Shown here: positions 25,701-32,746 of the stretch, piece after piece | Position numbering within the stretch: the first letter of the stretch is position 1 | How the letters are laid out: each line of letters opens with the position of its first letter | Assembly (NCBI GenBank): GCA_033032175.1 | Contig: CM065319.1 | Location: 17,333,018-17,397,017 of the forward strand | Direction: 5' to 3' | From: Saturnia japonica | Taxonomy: Eukaryota > Arthropoda > Insecta > Lepidoptera > Saturniidae | DNA: 64,000 nucleotides | The notes under the pieces: generated by a model | Told to the model about the DNA's origin: nothing | The model's input: only the letters and a program-made list of their open reading frames with translations | Database searches by the model: none | Program-made: the position numbers and the translations under genes

Positions 25701-28451
25701 GTGCGGTTTGAACAATTCGACCAGGCCACACTGTGAGCTGTCTCCGAAAGACACATCTCCGCTAGTGGTCGGGATGCTTCTGTTGTTTCTGACGCACCTT
25801 CTACATATATTAATGGGAAATTTTAATTATAATATCATGTTTAGAGTTAAAACATTTCTAATCTTATATCTAATGTTTAAACCTCAAATGTGAGTATATT
25901 CTATTTTCTTAACCCAATGTACCTCTTCCACACACAGAAGCACTAGACATGGGCAAATGTGTCGGCGCACAGCGCACTTCAGTACAGCGAGCCGGCTTTG
26001 CACAGCGTCAAACCGCACCGTTGTGCCGGTCATCTGACTCATACGTTTCCCTAACTCGCTTGTTTCGGATACTATTTTGCTGCGCCATGGCGCACTTTTG
26101 AGTTAACTCAATGCGCCAGCGTAGTAAGCTGTGGTCGGCGCAAAAAAAATCCCGAGTTATATCATATGTAAAAGGCACGCATATTAAATGTAGTTTGTAA
26201 TATAATTGAATACACTCCAACTTAATAAATACTAGTATCCGCCAGAAGTGAAATGGAATTGATTCACTAATAATATTGCACTGTTGAAGAGAGAGAATTA
26301 AACACTTTACAATTTAATTGATATTGACTTTTTGATATCTTAGTTTGCTCCAATATACTCTAAAAAATAAAGCAGGTAACTGTACCTGAATTTCAAAATG
26401 TCAGAAATGGAAACATTTGAAGTTCTTTCTTGACTTTTCACATAAATTAAAAGAGCCAAGGTCTCAGTAATAGACTCAAAAGATGAAAACAGTATCAGTG
26501 AATATAATATCATACAAAGCACCGACAATAATTTAATTCTAAATAAAAACTTCCTTCCACTTTTGCAAAAAAAGAAACACTAATAAAGCATTTTCTCCAA
26601 ATCTGATTTTGGTACTTAACTAATTCTCCTTCTACAGTAGGGGTATTTAATATAGAATGATTTATTATCCAAAATACTACTCTGTCAAAAAAGTACCAGA
26701 AAAAGATAAGTAATACAGAAAATGTTAGTTATTCATCCAAATTTATTTTATCGCCTTCAAAGTATGCTTGTTCAGAAATGATACATTTACTGACACACTT
26801 TTTTAGGACTAGCCAAGAGGCAACATGTTTCATACCCAAGTGATTATTTAAAATGATATGGATCAACTCCTAAGACAGATAGGTCAGTGGCTAGCTCTGT
26901 CAAACTTGAATGAGGATTTTTAGTAACTTTTGTGATGTCAACTTCAGCTGAAGACGTTGATGGCAAGGCAAAACTTCCAGCATATATCAAATGCTTTTGA
27001 ACACTTGTACCACTCATAAGCACTTGTTTTTGATAAAATTGATTAACCATAAGCCTTCTGTAACATTTTCAGTGCCTTTGAACACTAAATGCCATTCGCA
27101 ATGCATAATTTAAGACAACCACTTTGTTCGGTGTTTTTGTCCATTATAAAATTCGCAAACCACACTAGATATGATCTAACTAAATACAACACTGTATTTA
27201 ATTTAAATGACAGATGCAGCTGAAACTCAGCGCAAAAATGAAAAACAATTGTAACAATCTAACAACAAATAAAAAACAAAAATTGAATTTGGAACCATAA
27301 ACAAATCATCCATTCCCAATACTTTTTTGACTGAAGGTAGTTAATCAAGATAAAAATACCTTTTTTAATGTTGGGTTATCTACCAGCAGGTGATATACTT
27401 GAAACTTTTTATTTTAGTTAAACAATTGTGCATTAAATTAACCATTATACTTGTTATAAAGATACCTTTAGCATCATCAGGCAGTGAGCTTCTGTTAACA
27501 TCCCACAATAGTATACAGTGATCACTCCTGTGTTTCTCCAATGCCACTGCCAGCATGTTGCTTTCCACATGGCACCATGCCACCGAGTTACATGGTCGTT
27601 GGTAACGTGGAGCTGAAAGATACATATATTATATAATAGTATTAAGTGAGCAATTCTTGTATATACATGTAATTGGTTTCTTGGAAACTGCTCCAAGGAT
27701 TTGGATGAAGCTTTGAATTTAGATAATGTTTTACATTTCTAGTTTACCTAAACCGGTGTTTTTTCGTAAGACACCAAGCGCAGTTCGCTCACCAGGGTAT
27801 TGTATGTATGCAATCTGTCATTTACATGAATTCAATAACTACTCACCACAAAATATAGACCTTAAACATTATGAAAATTAAACTGTGGTTTCAGTGTTAA
27901 AATTAACATCAAGCTAGTACAACTAAACAAAAAGTACCCACCAAATTCCCTGCCAACCAAGCCCAACGGATCATAACCCTGTTTGAGAGTAGTGAGAGTG
28001 ATTCTGCCACTGACATAACCTAATGCCAATAAAGGCTCTGGTTGTTCCTCTATAGCACTAATATCCACACAACGGACTCCACTGGCACTTTGGGACGCGA
28101 CGATTGTTGCACCGCGGGTTGCAGAAATTGGTGTAACTGTGGATTTTAAAGCAAAACGTTTAGTATGAATGCTAAAATAAAACCTTCATAATGGGAGGCG
28201 GGAAAATATTATCATAAAATTAATATCGGTCACTGGTAGCAATAACAGTTTCTTTTATATACCATGTAATTTAATAATAAACACACACAACATTCACATT
28301 ATACATTAAAATAAAAAGATTACTTACATGTCGTTTTCTTTTCAATTTCTCTAATACGAGTAACTTCATACAAGGTTATGTCTGAACCCCATATTACAAA
28401 CTTGTCGTGGTGCACTGGGGACCACATAACATCTAATTTACCAGAGGACAT
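4661..28451 (-). CDS. mio: Mios/mio, GATOR2 complex subunit, 17 coding exons
   Basis: Mios is a subunit of GATOR2, which counters GATOR1 and so lets amino-acid sufficiency activate TORC1 at the lysosome. Seventeen exons join in consistent phase (2640 nt) into 879 residues, close to the roughly 875 of vertebrate MIOS. Residues 1 to about 418 resemble the WD40 propeller (for example DVMWSPVHHDKFVIWGSD, KHRSDHCILLWDV, VASYGENTVCVWDTRYFDRP). Residues about 419-712 are the helical middle, including ALQLCGW and DRVAFACIFLSD. Residues 735-879 hold the zinc-binding end: C757/C760, C793/C796, C803/C806, [10 protein letters not shown] at 838-847 and CPVSSCNCHC at 861-870. The start is the only ATG giving the conserved N-terminus. 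Oddities are glycine-rich inserts between zinc motifs and several GC-rich exons among AT-rich introns. tRNA genes and transposons sit in the introns. Identification rests on remembered family sequence; UTRs are not resolved. Confidence 0.95.
5224..5426 (-). CDS. mio: mio exon 16, RING-like zinc motifs
   Basis: Acceptor TTTCAG, donor GTTAGT, phase 0 to phase 2. Encodes SSCPNCRKPLPRCGVCSLHL, a glycine-rich insert, then [20 protein letters not shown]. These are the family's CPGCRKPLPRCALC and [20 protein letters not shown] motifs. Confidence 0.95.
5829..6054 (-). CDS. mio: mio exon 15, first zinc motif
   Basis: Acceptor TTGTCAG, donor GTCAGT, phase 2 to phase 0. Encodes YRNILDSWQLWWARCALD, a run rich in glycine (residues 736-748), then VCVACTYCGKSV with C757 and C760. 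The glycine run replaces the usual KLDPSSKPLAQ-type linker of MIOS. Very GC-rich. Confidence 0.93.
6592..6673 (+). tRNA. tRNA-Leu(AAG), copy 1
   Basis: An 82-nt cloverleaf with acceptor GGTAGCG/CGCTGCC and discriminator A. The anticodon loop TTAAGGC reads AAG, and there is a long type II variable arm (CTCTTCGGAG). The T arm contains GGTTCGAAT. A T6 run at about 6680 can terminate Pol III. It differs from the other three copies by one base in the D stem (T instead of C), giving a G-U pair. It lies in mio intron 14, on the opposite strand to mio. Confidence 0.95.
7266..7506 (+). mobile_element. LINE 3'-UTR fragment in mio intron 14
   Basis: It shares with 37787-37990 (opposite strand) the order GATGTCTGGA..GATTCCCTCTC, a GATCGAGTTTCTTGTCGGTT-like block, a GGTGGTAGTGTTTTGACATT block and an AATTGAATAAA end. 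It lies between the two tRNA-Leu genes of this intron. Confidence 0.65.
7534..7615 (-). tRNA. tRNA-Leu(AAG), copy 2
   Basis: The same 82-nt gene as copy 1 with the canonical D stem, on the minus strand of mio intron 14. It converges with copy 1. Its downstream T run is weak (TTTT). Confidence 0.95.
8330..8468 (-). CDS. mio: mio exon 14
   Basis: Acceptor CCGCAG, donor GTCAGT, phase 1 to phase 2. Encodes LQRWVENTGDVQSAALVAAR and LLKDHRVQHWLD, matching ESYVDRTGDVQTAS...VLKDERVQYWIE. Confidence 0.95.
8825..8963 (-). CDS. mio: mio exon 13
   Basis: Acceptor TTTAG, donor GTGAGA, phase 0 to phase 1. Encodes NETEMRLEDRVAFACIFLSD and then HGDLSGMLLTG, almost the same as the family's VRDRVAFACKFLSD...GNLEGILLTG. 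Confidence 0.95.
9485..9679 (-). CDS. mio: mio exon 12
   Basis: Acceptor GTACAG, donor GTAACA, phase 0 at both ends. Encodes LRVVGLALAGLSEERLWREA and then an alanine/proline-rich stretch ending SAQCSY. The family counterpart is LNVVAMALSGYTDE..LWREM. GC-rich. Confidence 0.9.
10293..10473 (-). CDS. mio: mio exon 11
   Basis: Acceptor GGTGCAG, donor GTACCC (weak), phase 2 to phase 0. Encodes SAERTRALQLCGWGWGWENA and then CRAAALAAFHLRLRAALDVL, which aligns with ERILALQLCGW...RAAAVALFNLDIRRAIQIL. It is strongly GC-rich. Confidence 0.88.
10841..10976 (-). CDS. mio: mio exon 10
   Basis: Acceptor CTGAAG, donor GTAACA, phase 1 to phase 2. Encodes CIRNSPWKHPGVRTVL and on to MPNRRVTIYR, a less conserved linker region of MIOS. 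It is placed by phase, GC content and position between exons 9 and 11. Confidence 0.8.
10977..13382. other. mio intron 9
   Basis: AT-rich with no recognised gene. At 12177-12249 ACTGGCAGCG occurs twice, each time followed by a small hairpin built on GACCTG/CAGGTC. A CAAACAAGCTGACGGTCCGC piece near 13001 belongs to a common dispersed repeat that also appears near 7900. Confidence 0.4.
13383..13476 (-). CDS. mio: mio exon 9
   Basis: Acceptor TTGCAG, donor GTGAGT, phase 0 to phase 1. Encodes PDLWQNADLAEDEALSGVWH and FLALSRSLVEDG, matching the segment just after the propeller (VWRN..LA..EDPQLKSLWYTLHF in the family). Confidence 0.88.
13667..13691. repeat. Microsatellite (GTAAC)5
   Basis: Five tandem GTAAC units upstream (in mio orientation) of exon 9, inside intron 8. 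Confidence 0.85.
14475..15777 (-). mobile_element. Complete Tc1/mariner element, 1303 bp
   Basis: Perfect 32-bp terminal inverted repeats, beginning CAAGGTGTCCAGAAAGGGTA, lie at 14475-14506 and 15746-15777. A TA dinucleotide flanks each end (14473-14474 and 15778-15779), the expected target duplication. The interior carries one uninterrupted transposase ORF. Perfect repeats and an open frame suggest recent insertion. It lies in mio intron 8. Confidence 0.95.
14582..15661 (-). CDS. Tc1/mariner-family transposase, 359 aa, intact
   Basis: A cut-and-paste transposase that would excise its element and reinsert it at TA sites. The N-terminus (about 1-60) is a helix-turn-helix resembling the DUF4817-type DNA-binding domain common in insect mariner relatives. 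SGRPRS at about 64-69 is a GRPR-like linker. The catalytic motifs are FSDEANF (D155), FQQDGATCH (D250) and WPPRSPDLSPLDYFAWG (D287). I count 36 residues between the second and third acids, so the triad is DDD with a spacing that fits neither classical mariner (34) nor maT (37). The length is normal for the family. There is no frameshift or internal stop, and both terminal repeats are present, so the enzyme may be functional. The start was chosen as the first Met after the right terminal repeat. Confidence 0.93.
   Translation of the reverse strand: MEQYSGTHRAFCVRAYYRNGDSIVTAQRLYRAEYRTRHAPSDDSIRKWIRIFENTGATVKVQNSGRPRSVRDEETIEEVEASVHQNPSLSIRKRSQALNIIKSSLHSILKKDLHLKVYKIQLVQELKDTDYANRLNFANEMLQRFNNFNNILFSDEANFHLNGHVNKQNCRYWAVENPRRKHERPLHSPKVVVWAAMSAKGIISPYFHEDQRGRAINVNSDRYCDMLRNFLVPELQEFACFNSRTWFQQDGATCHTSNDSMEVVNELFPNKVISRRGNINWPPRSPDLSPLDYFAWGYLKSKVYQNNPTNLTQLKQNIRSEMAAISIAMCQRVIANLRFRLEECQQRNGHHLDNIIFSK
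16382..16463 (+). tRNA. tRNA-Leu(AAG), copy 3
   Basis: An 82-nt gene with the same sequence as copies 2 and 4, followed by a T7 run. It lies in mio intron 8 on the plus strand. Confidence 0.95.
17290..17594 (+). repeat. Dispersed repeat family B, copy 1
   Basis: Opens with AATATTATAAAAGTCAAGAG and closes with CACGGGTGAAACCATGGGGC plus GCAGCTAGTA. The same ends occur at 21951-22230. It lies in mio intron 8 near tRNA copy 4. Confidence 0.6.
17963..18044 (-). tRNA. tRNA-Leu(AAG), copy 4
   Basis: An 82-nt gene on the minus strand of mio intron 8, followed by a T8 run. It converges with copy 3. Confidence 0.95.
18220..18412 (+). repeat. tRNA-derived SINE, 5'-truncated copy
   Basis: Body blocks are CCAGGTCGAGCA, CAGTAGCAGCTTGAAGTTTG, GATTAATAGCAATAGGTTCG, GCCTCCTATTAC and CCTAACCCTTCGGGGATACA, with the tail GGCGTGATGGTATGT. 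The same order is found reversed at 60783-61045. Confidence 0.8.
19330..19960 (+). mobile_element. RTE-type LINE fragment, 3' end
   Basis: The open segment 19501-19902 encodes NAVEMRALRGMLGVKLSDRL, GMLRCFGHVERMN and GRPRRTFIDQIGDVLKKG. This is the C-terminal region downstream of the reverse transcriptase in insect RTE/Proto2-like LINEs. Upstream (about 19330-19500) related coding sequence continues with frameshifts (NMVNGALHFF, VPTLKYGSESW in other frames). The end, GGCGTGATTTATGTATGTAT, is typical of the 3' tail. It is a 5'-truncated, inactive copy in mio intron 8. Confidence 0.85.
20496..20729 (+). CDS. Unrecognised 77-aa ORF with two hydrophobic segments
   Basis: This ORF lies in mio intron 8 on the opposite strand. 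Residues about 4-31 and 51-72 are hydrophobic enough to be membrane segments. It has no recognised family, no clear splice sites and ordinary codon use. It may be chance or a transposon relic. Confidence 0.15.
   Translation: MEAACNIISIASTLLALNLTHPQAYLAAIFCRVEAFHQLDCPKYRENSKTFLYALHLSFFMCTLVFVTQVAGLKPSS
20924..21111 (-). CDS. mio: mio exon 8
   Basis: Acceptor TTGTCAG, donor GTAAAC, phase 1 to phase 0. Encodes VEHAVCERVCVAWG, a glycine-rich stretch, then EAIRDVSYLMRTRATTDYGL, aligning with the family's KDIATKMRLRALSRYGL at the end of the propeller. It is followed by the largest intron (7447 bp). Confidence 0.9.
21747..21909 (-). CDS. mio: mio exon 7
   Basis: Acceptor TGTTAG, donor GTAAGC, phase 0 to phase 1. 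Contains VTPACSAGTHPLAAVCWHPT, matching the family's VQPC...IASFAWHPT. Confidence 0.9.
21951..22230 (+). repeat. Family B, copy 2
   Basis: Opens with AATATTATAAAGAGGAAAGA and closes with CACGGGTGAAACCGCGGGGC plus ACAGCTAGTAA. It lies in mio intron 6. Confidence 0.6.
22628..22866 (+). repeat. Family A, copy 2 (truncated)
   Basis: Starts CTAGCTGTGCCCGCAGCTTC and carries the GTGGGTGTTCCTTAGAAGA and GTTTACTCAGCGTAAGCCAT blocks, then stops. It lies in mio intron 6. Confidence 0.75.
23681..23783 (-). CDS. mio: mio exon 6 (short)
   Basis: Acceptor ATTGCAG, donor GTGAGT. The first base completes an AGG codon and the exon ends in phase 0. Encodes RNLLLSLQRDSPSLRLHDIQ and a short tail, aligning with the family's LLATLTRDSNxIRLYDxQ. 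At 34 codons it is easily missed by ORF length filters. Confidence 0.88.
23784..24892. other. mio intron 5
   Basis: Holds the two-copy block at 23978. Otherwise nothing is recognised. Confidence 0.4.
23978..24080. repeat. Two-copy tandem block in mio intron 5
   Basis: CCCAAGATCGCAACCCTTTT then CGTTT at 23978 recurs at 24056 as CCCAAGATGGCAACCTTTTT CGTTT, period about 78. Confidence 0.65.
24893..25088 (-). CDS. mio: mio exon 5
   Basis: Acceptor TTGATAG, donor GTATAT. Enters in phase 1 and leaves in phase 2. Encodes WQVASYGENTVCVWDTRYFD, then RPVLSLQQPKPVTLVRWCPT. The last segment is close to the family's PVLTL..QPKPLTKVAWCPTR. Confidence 0.95.
25651..25788 (-). CDS. mio: mio exon 4
   Basis: Acceptor GCGTCAG, donor GTGAGT, phase 1. 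Encodes ETAHSVAWSNCSNRTLLASM followed by NLKYIKIFDLR, matching the family's SLxWLP..LLAG..LxIFDLR repeat. It was found by looking for the propeller blade missing between exons 3 and 5. Confidence 0.9.
25789..27465. other. mio intron 3
   Basis: AT-rich. A 68-codon minus-strand ORF (26844-27050) shows no family I know. A GC-richer block lies near 25960-26130. No transposon ends were recognised. Confidence 0.35.
27466..27612 (-). CDS. mio: mio exon 3
   Basis: Acceptor TTTCAG, donor GTATCT, phase 1 at both ends. Encodes RPCNSVAWCHVESNMLAVAL and KHRSDHCILLWDV, a WD repeat that is highly conserved in the MIOS family. Confidence 0.94.
27942..28136 (-). CDS. mio: mio exon 2
   Basis: Acceptor CACAG, donor GTGGGT, phase 1 at both ends. 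It encodes the propeller segment containing LLALGYVSGRITLTTLKQG and LVGREF, which aligns with the family's GxxxGxVxLTSL...GKEF strand pattern. Confidence 0.93.
28328..28451 (-). CDS. mio: mio exon 1 (start)
   Basis: ATG at 28451. Encodes MSSGKLDVMWSPVHHDK and onward to KKTT, with one base left over. The donor is GTAAGT. It matches the conserved N-terminus of MIOS. Intron 1 is 191 bp. Confidence 0.93.
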
Positions 28452-29479
28452 TGTGATAAAAAAACACAAAGTTTAAAATTGTTTTGTACGAATAAACAAA
28501 GACGAAAACATTATACTTTATGTTTTGACACTTTTGACGTCCCATTAGAGGTGTAACGAATATATTCATAATAGGTAAAGGGATAAAAAAACGCACCTCC
28601 AAATAATAAATAATGATAAACGAATACAGAATAATAGGTTACCAAACATTAGTCAAATAATATGCACTATATTCAAGATCCGCGCGGCGAGTCACCCCAA
28701 AGTACCTCTCTATTTGTCTGTTATAGGGGCGCGCATCTTGCGAGTAAGCGAGATAACTACATTAATTGAAACTTCGTATAGAAACTACCGTTGGCTGCTG
28801 GCTTATCGTATGAGCAAGTAGTTATGTATAGTAAAGCCATCATAAAACACGTCAGGCTTATGAAAACTGCATGGGTTGGTAACACAGTAAGCAAGCAATG
28901 AGAACAGAATCACTATATTAGGCACCGTTGTAACAAATATCAGTGTATTAGCTAATACGGATATTAGTTACATTCATAAATTGATTTGTAATATTTGTAT
29001 ATGGTATCTACTGGTATTTAATATTATAGAATCACTATATTTGGCACCGTTTTCAACGAATATCAGTAAATTAGCTAATACGGATATTAATTAGATTCAT
29101 AGATTAGTTTGTAATTTTTGCATTAGGTGTCTACAACATGTAACATAATAAACGCACACTGTGAAAACAGTTTGTTCAGAATCGGCTACTGAATCAATTT
29201 CTGTTATTTTTAATATAGGTAATTTTTTGTCCAAAAAATACCCAAAAAGAAGTAAATTATAATTATAATAATTTACTTGTCATAAATGCCGGTTACATTT
29301 CAGTGTTTGGTCTATAATTATATGAGTCCGGGTACGTTTAGTCACATGTGTGATATACAAATATTAAATTAACTAAATCGATTCTCATAAAATATACTTA
29401 AAATGAAAAATATTAAATTATTAAAATTTTACATATTACACTAACTTAAAAGAGCTACCTATCTAAATGTACAATATTC
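28452..29479. other. mio upstream region
   Basis: Must include the mio 5' UTR and promoter, but I see no convincing TATA or initiator element. The 122-bp tandem duplication lies here. Confidence 0.4.
28907..29135. repeat. Tandem duplication, 122-bp period
   Basis: GAATCACTATATTAGGCACC at 28907 recurs at 29029 as GAATCACTATATTTGGCACC. The later TTAGCTAATACGGATATTA block also recurs at the same spacing. The two copies are about 85-90 percent alike. Confidence 0.75.
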
Positions 29480-30260
29480 TGCCTTATTATTAATTAAGTC
29501 TGATACAGAATAATATGATTTTTCTATTAGCCACAATTTTAATTTTCTGACTAACCTTTATTCTGGCAGTTCCCTAATATCGTAATAGACGGCATTATAT
29601 ATACGTCCACACATAGTATAACAGCTCTTATGGTATAATGGCGTTATTGGTGCTCTAGGTAAGACAATTCTGTCAGTATTCCTGGTATTTCTAGGAAATA
29701 TGTCCCTAGCTGTTTTGAACAAGTTCGGATGTTTCTTAAGAAATTTAGCTGCTTCCAGTATATACATGTAGAGCAAAGTCAGTATACGCAGGTTTTTAAA
29801 CAAGGGCCTGCATGACTCCCATGCGGGTATACCACCAACTACCCTAACAGATATTTTCTGTGCTATGAAGGCTCTCTGAACATCTGCAGAGTTTCCCCAT
29901 AGTATTAGGCCATAGTTTAATACGGAGGCAACATATCCGTGGTATGCTGCCAATACGGGTTTTTAGTATAAGTTTTTCTTAATTTGTACAACACAAAAAC
30001 AACACTTAGAATTTTGCTACATACTTTTTCAATGTGGGCTTTCCAGTTCAGGTATCTATTCATTCTAAAGCCCAAAAATGTTGCTTCTTCAACCTCCTTT
30101 AACTCAGTATCTCTGTAGCAAATGTGCAGGTCCTTATGTACTCTTCCGTATATATTAAATTGCATATAATTTGTTTTGGTCAGATTGACACTCAGATTAT
30201 TTTCATTAAGCCATTTTATAATTAATTCAATTGTATTAACCCCTATTGTATTAAGTGTAT
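29480..30260 (-). mobile_element. CR1/Jockey-type LINE fragment, reverse-transcriptase C-terminus
   Basis: Two minus-strand segments, 29917-30165 and 29558-29953, overlap through a frameshift. Extended upstream, the first reads IKWLNENNLSVNLTKTNYMQ and then EVEEATFLGFRMNRYLNWKA. The second reads ASVLNYGLILWG, then QKISVRVVGGIPAWESCRPL. These are the thumb and post-RT motifs of Jockey/CR1-like retrotransposons. The copy is 5'-truncated and broken. It lies between the mio start and the decayed mariner. Confidence 0.85.
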
Positions 30261-30479
30261 TATTAATTAATGTAGTATTAAGTATTAATTAAACACCCCT
30301 TGTCGAAAAGTCGAAACAAACGAAAATGAAACATAAATCCAAACAATAAGGATTTTTACCTGATTTAATTGGATACGAAAAATGTTATTTAACAAATAGA
30401 TTTAAGAATGAACTTTATTACAAGGAGCATAAAGTTTTTTACAACAATAAAAATAAAATAAATAAAAGCTCAGCGAACG

Positions 30480-31520
30480 GTGTCAATTGTAATCGCGCCG
30501 CAGCGGGATCAAGGTTGGACAAACAAAACAAGCTAGTCAATCTTAAATCTAGTTATGCAGCATGCGTCGCCTCGGCTTTTAGTAGAGTGTGGAGGATGGT
30601 ACCAGACCAGCGTAGACCGCAGGAATATGTAACCAAAACTCAGCGGTTCCAAGATCACGGTTTTTTCAACCGAACGCGGCAATCGACCGGGGAGACAATG
30701 TATGTACACGTACTCGTCTTCAGAACGAAATAGTCAATTATTTTGACGAGAATCCCAATAGCAGCGCCCGAGAAGCAGCACCACATTTTGACGTCACTCA
30801 CATGTACATGTGGCGAACGCTTCGTGGTGACAGTTAGCATCCGTTTCACTTGAGACGCTGTCAGGAGTTGACTCCACGTGATTACGTACTAAGGTTCAGC
30901 CTGTGGTTATTGGAAAATTGGCAGCGAAACATTTTTTGGACCGACGAAAGTTATTTAACATTATTTGCACGTATGGGAATGCACAACCAAAATAATAGGC
31001 ATTTGCAGTGAACAAAAATCCTCACGAATGTAGAGTAGACTCCTTCCAGCATCGTTTGTCGGTTAACGTTTGGGCGGGCGTCATAGGTACACACGTACTG
31101 GGGCCCGTGTTCTTAGAGAGATTAATAAGTGCTTTATATTTACTGTTTTTGTGACAGACTACCGACGCTGCTAGAAGACATGCCTCTTGTCAATTTACTA
31201 GAGGAATTCTACCAACATGCACCTGCGCATTTCACGTGGAGTGTTCGACAGCATCTTGATGGTGAGTATGGAGAGCACTGGATCGATCGCGTCGGACCCG
31301 TCCAGTGGCCTCCTAGATCAGCTGACTTGACGCCTCTTGACTTTTTTTGTGGGGACGTATTAAATCTTTAGTATACTTTAACGTGACAATAAATACCGAA
31401 GACCTAAAAAATACGATAGTGACCGCCTTCCCAGAAGTGAAAAGTGATACTAGTGTTTAAGTAAACTGAGAATACAATTACGCAAACGGGCAATAAAGTG
31501 CATTGAACAAGGTGGTGGAC
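30480..31520 (+). pseudogene. Decayed Tc1/mariner transposase copy
   Basis: A broken plus-strand reading resembles insect DUF4817-type mariner transposases. Recognisable pieces, in shifting frames, are REAAPHFDVTHMYMWRTL near 30765, ELTPRDYVLRF near 30870, FWTDES near 30940 and LTFGRAS near 31060. The open segment 31129-31371 holds LLEEFYQHAPAHFTWSVRQH and VQWPPRSADLTPLDFFCGD. Several frameshifts and stops are present, and the second catalytic Asp of the QQDGA motif is lost. I could not define terminal repeats. It is a different lineage from the intact copy at 14475. Confidence 0.8.
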
Positions 31521-32231
31521 TTTGTGGAAATTTTTTGAAGAAAGTTCGCCGTATGAGTAATTTTAATTAGTAGACTCAAGACTGCAGTAGACTGTAAGTA
31601 CTAAGCTATGTACTTCATTCTATAATTATTGAAAAAGTATGATTCACATCTTTTAAACACGCCGCCTTTATTTAACTTATCTAGTCAAGTCGTGCGCGAG
31701 CGGAGGACTTTAAAAAAGATTTTAATTTTTTGAAAAGCATTTATTTGCGACCATAAATGTCTTAAGACTAACTTAAAAATACTCTTAAAACTCCGAAGCA
31801 AACACCAGACGCGCCTTAAATGATGAGCTTATTGCAACGTTGCGTCTGGCTTCTCTAGAATACAGACTGCTGAGTAGCGATATTCATAGAGGGTGATTCT
31901 ATAACTATCTTTTAAACATAAACAACTCGGTACTCGGATATTATGTACGATTCGTATTTCGTTTGTAGGCTGCCTATAATTGCGTACTATACTTACATAT
32001 TTTTGCGTAGATTTGTAATGTGAACCATACAACTCATCCTCAATGAGTATAACTAATTTCACAAATAAAAAATATCAAGACACATAAAAATAAATTTGTT
32101 TTGTCGTTATTATGATTATAATAGATTGTTCTAATTGGCGAGTTTGAGTTTTTGTGGGTGTTTATAGTGATATTTTTTAACTTAATATATTTTAATATAC
32201 CAAAGATTTTGACATTAACGACAGTCCGTAA
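31521..32231. other. Intergenic, nothing recognised
   Basis: AT-rich sequence between the decayed mariner and family A copy 3. No exon or repeat ends are seen. Confidence 0.4.
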
Positions 32232-32746
32232 TCTATACAATTAAATAAATTTAAGTGTCGGTTTGTAATGTCAACAGTTTTTTTAATAAATTCATATGAA
32301 AGTATATACGATACCTATAATAAAAACCCCATTTATAAAATTCATTTCTGTCTGTTTGTTCCGTATAATCTCCCAAACGATTGGACCGATTTTGAAAGGA
32401 CTTTCACTGATAGATAGCTGATTTTATAGGAAGTAACTTAGGCTACATTTATTTTAGAAAAATAATTAGGATTCCGCCTATATAAAAGAACAACGGGTCG
32501 TGGTGAATCAATCCGGGCGCTTAAAATGGCTTACGCTGAGTAAACTATACGAGATACAACAAATTAGCGTAGGTAATAATTTTAGACATTAAAAATACCT
32601 ACAAAGAAGTCACGGAGAGTATACGTCGATCTTTTAAGGAACACCCACAATAAGCCATATTGTCTTTAAAATAAACAGGAATGGGGAAGCAAGATTCGCG
32701 CGGGCATTCTGTAGTTCACATGAGCAAAGCTGTAGGCACAGCTAGT
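32232..32746 (-). repeat. Family A, copy 3
   Basis: A near full-length copy on the minus strand, starting CTAGCTGTGCCTACAGCTTT and ending in the TTTGTAATGTCAACAG-type tail region. It holds the GGACTTTCACTGATAGATAG block. Confidence 0.8.

Noticed and set aside
26844..27050. 68-residue minus-strand ORF within mio intron 3, considered as a mio exon
   Set aside because: Exons 3 and 4 join in phase without it. It has a stop at its end and no similarity to the propeller.
29560..30165. Two adjacent minus-strand ORFs considered as a host gene upstream of mio
   Set aside because: Both match reverse-transcriptase C-terminal motifs in different frames, so they are a broken LINE.
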